Origin: an uncultured Bacteroidaceae bacterium
GTDB taxonomy: Bacteria; Bacteroidota; Bacteroidia; Bacteroidales; Bacteroidaceae
DNA: 64,000 nt
NCBI GenBank assembly: GCA_944320955.1
Contig: CALUJL010000010.1
Coordinates: 23,677 to 87,676, forward strand
Reading direction: 5' to 3'
A program made the translations under genes and the position numbers. Below are positions 62,289 to 64,000 of the stretch, piece by piece. The notes beneath the pieces were generated by a model. The model had not been told where the DNA came from. It ran no database searches and worked only from the letters and a program-made list of their open reading frames with translations. The stretch's first letter is position 1; every line of letters starts with the position of its first letter.

Positions 62289-63266
62289 TTAGTCCAGGCG
62301 GACCAACTCGTACTGCCGGCTTCCGAGGCCGATGGCTTCGGCATGCTCCAGCGTGTGCATGCCTTTGCGCGAATCGATGCGCTCAATGAGGGCTTTCTTG
62401 CCGGGGTCGGCCGACGAACGCACAAGGTCGGTGCAGGCCTGGTCCAGCGCCACGGGATCGAGGGAAGCCAGAATTCCGATATCGCCCATCTCCGGATCGG
62501 CAGGCGAGCCGTCGCAGTCACAATCGACGGAGAGCTTATTGGCCACACTTATATATAAAATGTTATCCCCGCAGTGGTCGGCCACGGCTTTCGCAGCCTC
62601 GGCCATCGTCTTCAGGAAGTCCTCCTGCCGGGGACTGCCCCAAGACGTGGTGCTCTCCCCCGCCGAATGGATCCAACGCTTGCCGTTGGCCGAGGCAATG
62701 CCGATGGAGATATTCTTGATGGCACCGCCGAATCCGGCCATGGCGTGCCCCTTGAAATGGGAAAGCACAAGGGTGAAGTCGTAATCGGCATAGTGCGAGC
62801 CGACAATGTCGTAGCCGATGTGCTTGCCTCCCTTGACGGGCAACTTGATTTCGCCCTCGGCATCCATGATGTCCACCGGGGCAATGGCCGTAAAGCCGTG
62901 CTCCTCGGCAGCCTTGCGGTGGCTCTCCGTAGTAGATCGCCCGCCGCCGTAGGCCGTGTTGCACTCCACAATCGTACCCTCCACGCCCTGCACGAGCTCC
63001 TTAATCAAGGCGGGGTCCAGGAAATTATGCCCTCCCGGCTCGCCGGTGGAGAGCTTGACGGCCACCTTCCCCTTGGCCTCGCGGCCGAGAGCCTTGTAGA
63101 TTTTCACCAGATTCTCCGAGGAAATCTCCTCGAACATATACACCTTGGCCGGAGCCTTCTGCTCCGCCTCCGTCCGGGCGCAAACCGTCTGCACGGAAGC
63201 GCCCGCCATTCCCGCCGCAAGCAGCAGGGAACAGCCGAATCGCTGCATCATTCGTTTCATAGTCAT
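62289..63266 (-). CDS. Exported DUF362-domain protein
   Basis: 325 residues with a signal peptide (MKRMMQRFGCSLLLAAGMAGAS...CA). DUF362 motifs: VAVKLSTGEPGGHNFLDPALIKELV, VECNTAYGGGRSTTESHRKAAEEHGF, LSHFKGHAMAGFGGAIKNISIGIAS and DIGILASLDPVALDQACTDLV. Many DUF362 proteins carry ferredoxin domains; this one ends without any 4Fe-4S motif, though a CDCDG sequence is present. The start at 63266 or 63260 is set by the -7 box at 63336; the longer frame is excluded. Function unknown. Confidence 0.88.
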   Translation of the reverse strand: MTMKRMMQRFGCSLLLAAGMAGASVQTVCARTEAEQKAPAKVYMFEEISSENLVKIYKALGREAKGKVAVKLSTGEPGGHNFLDPALIKELVQGVEGTIVECNTAYGGGRSTTESHRKAAEEHGFTAIAPVDIMDAEGEIKLPVKGGKHIGYDIVGSHYADYDFTLVLSHFKGHAMAGFGGAIKNISIGIASANGKRWIHSAGESTTSWGSPRQEDFLKTMAEAAKAVADHCGDNILYISVANKLSVDCDCDGSPADPEMGDIGILASLDPVALDQACTDLVRSSADPGKKALIERIDSRKGMHTLEHAEAIGLGSRQYELVRLD

Positions 63267-63335
63267 AAAGCTATCTTTTTCGTTAGTTCGGTCACAAAAA
63301 AACATACCGCCCGCCGCCGCATCCAGTTTCAAGAG

Positions 63336-63344
63336 GCAAAAATA
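63336..63344 (-). promoter_or_regulatory. -7 box for the DUF362 gene
   Basis: Minus strand TATTTTTGC, match to TAnnTTTG; leader about 65 nt. Confidence 0.65.
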
Positions 63345-63530
63345 CGCAGAAACTACAAGAAAACAGTACACATATTACAGACTTTACTACCCAAATTCCG
63401 GCATTCCTGATTGATAACCCCGCATTTCAGACTCCACGACCCTGCATTCCAACCCCCACAGCGCCCGACAAAAAGCGGCTACCCCCTCCCCTTGCCCCCT
63501 CCTCCCCTGCACCACCCCGTCGGTGGAAGC

Positions 63531-63576
63531 ACAAAAAAGCAGCGCCGGCCCTTCCCGCAAAAGAAGAAACCGGCGC
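63531..63576 (-). terminator. Terminator downstream of the tRNA 3' half
   Basis: Seven-bp stem GCGCCGG / CCGGCGC with a loop of about 21 nt, then TGCTTTTTTG on the minus strand. It lies 11 bp beyond the tRNA 3' end, as a normal tRNA terminator would. Confidence 0.75.
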
Positions 63577-63586
63577 CGCACTTTCG

Positions 63587-63632
63587 TGGACCAGCCAGGG
63601 CTTGAACCTGGAACCTCCAGATTATGAGTCTT
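63587..63632 (-). tRNA. 3' half of a CAT-anticodon tRNA (Met or Ile2), partial; likely attachment site
   Basis: On the minus strand the anticodon loop CTCATAA (anticodon CAT at 63626-63624), the 3' anticodon stem, the variable loop, the T arm CCAGG-TTCAAGC-CCTGG and the acceptor strand CTGGTCC plus A are intact. CCA is not encoded. The matching 5' part (expected GGACCAG acceptor strand and D arm) is absent; beyond the anticodon stem the sequence turns AT-rich. This is the duplicated tRNA end left by integration of an element into a tRNA gene. The complete tRNA should lie at the far end of the element, outside the window. Confidence 0.85.
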
Positions 63633-63696
63633 TTTGAGCAATATTTCATAAAATTCCGTGTAGTATAAATGTGTTGATTTACAGTATATAATGTAT

Positions 63697-63728
63697 TTTG
63701 CAGTTTGCAAGGAAATACATATATTTGC
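63697..63728 (+). promoter_or_regulatory. Promoter of the element-edge gene
   Basis: TTTG (63697-63700), 19-bp spacer, TATATTTG (63720-63727): both Bacteroidota promoter elements at ideal spacing. Confidence 0.75.
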
Positions 63729-63748
63729 AGTAGTTTGCTCCCTAAAAG

Positions 63749-63831
63749 GTCACCTCAAGGTCACCAAAACGAGTAAAGTTTGGCTTATAAATTAACGTAT
63801 TATGACGAAAGAAGGAATTGATAAGGTCACC
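63749..63831 (+). repeat. Three GGTCACC direct repeats near the element edge
   Basis: GGTCACC at 63749-63755, 63759-63765 and 63825-63831, the last inside the gene start. Candidate arm-type sites for the integrase or its regulator. Confidence 0.45.
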
Positions 63832-64000
63832 GAAATGGTGAATAAGGAGGTAAAATCCACTTCAAGAGGTGAGAAATGCCTTGCTAAATTCACAGCTTCT
63901 AATGGCAATGTATATGGCTCGTTGACTCTTGACATACGAAAAGCAGGAGATTATTCGCAACCGCTTCCTGTTGCCGTGCGTGTATGTCATGCCGGACAGA
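63802..64000 (+). CDS. Probable tyrosine integrase N-terminus, 3' end outside window
   Basis: The first 66 residues are visible, starting MTKEGIDKVTEMVNK and continuing FTASNGNVYGSLTLDIRKAG and PLPVAVRVCHAGQ. The beta-rich pattern resembles the arm-DNA-binding domain that begins Bacteroidota tyrosine recombinases, and its place 170 bp from a tRNA attachment site supports an integrase. The catalytic domain is not in the window, so this is inference. Codons are much more AT-rich than in the chromosome to the left. Confidence 0.5.
   Translation, partial: MTKEGIDKVTEMVNKEVKSTSRGEKCLAKFTASNGNVYGSLTLDIRKAGDYSQPLPVAVRVCHAGQ

Noticed and set aside
63411..63605. Small open frame upstream of the tRNA fragment
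   Set aside because: Pro/Lys-rich translation across a terminator and the tRNA; no promoter or start context.

Overview
The window is a 64-kb piece of a GC-rich Bacteroidota chromosome, most likely order Bacteroidales; I would not name a genus. The evidence is the -7 promoter box TAnnTTTG ahead of most transcription units, weak or absent Shine-Dalgarno sequences, the purH-mreBCD-mrdA-rodA order, and typical Bacteroidales families (DUF1573, PepSY-like lipoprotein, M64 peptidase, thioester-less alpha-2-macroglobulin, GH51 arabinofuranosidase, plug/barrel outer-membrane protein).

Layout. 1-7.7 kb, minus strand: prfB with its programmed frameshift (3' end cut by the window), then upstream of it the elongasome operon purH(IMP cyclohydrolase part only)-mreB-mreC-mreD-mrdA-rodA. 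8-12 kb: dinB-ppk1, divergent from a YfcE-like phosphoesterase. 12-22 kb, plus strand: korAB, then a Gate-domain membrane protein, ybeY, mutS, ruvB and a polysaccharide flippase. 22-28 kb: a substrate-binding protein overlapping a Cache-HAMP-PP2C phosphatase, an RsbW-like kinase, a STAS antagonist and an SLC13/RCK transporter, which looks like a partner-switching signalling locus. 28-30.5 kb: an accessory DUF262-HNH nuclease plus EcoRI-family adenine methyltransferase behind a long structured leader. 30.7-36.5 kb: GH51 arabinofuranosidase, folA, an Lrp/AsnC regulator divergent from an M64 peptidase, and a lipoprotein. 36.9-38.9 kb: groESL with a sigma-54-like promoter. 39-53.7 kb: outer-membrane barrel, thyA, giant alpha-2-macroglobulin, DUF1573 protein, meaB, nitroreductase and an alpha/beta hydrolase. 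53.9-63.3 kb, minus strand: topB, radical SAM/SPASM protein, YugP-like metallopeptidase, glycosyltransferase, mtaB, a tiny lipoprotein, a PepSY-like lipoprotein and a DUF362 protein. 63.6-64 kb: the 3' half of a CAT-anticodon tRNA followed by AT-richer DNA and a probable integrase start, i.e. the edge of an integrated mobile element.

The most unusual feature is a short repeat family present throughout. About 25 clusters of 2-5 units, each a near-palindrome of the form AAAAG-N8-CTTTT joined by CC/CG-rich linkers with a period of about 21-24 bp, occupy most intergenic gaps. They also lie in frame inside at least four genes (rsbW-like, barrel protein, alpha-2-macroglobulin three times, hydrolase start). 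Inverted pairs form several of the likely transcription terminators. I know of no description of this family; Rickettsia palindromic elements are the closest analogy.
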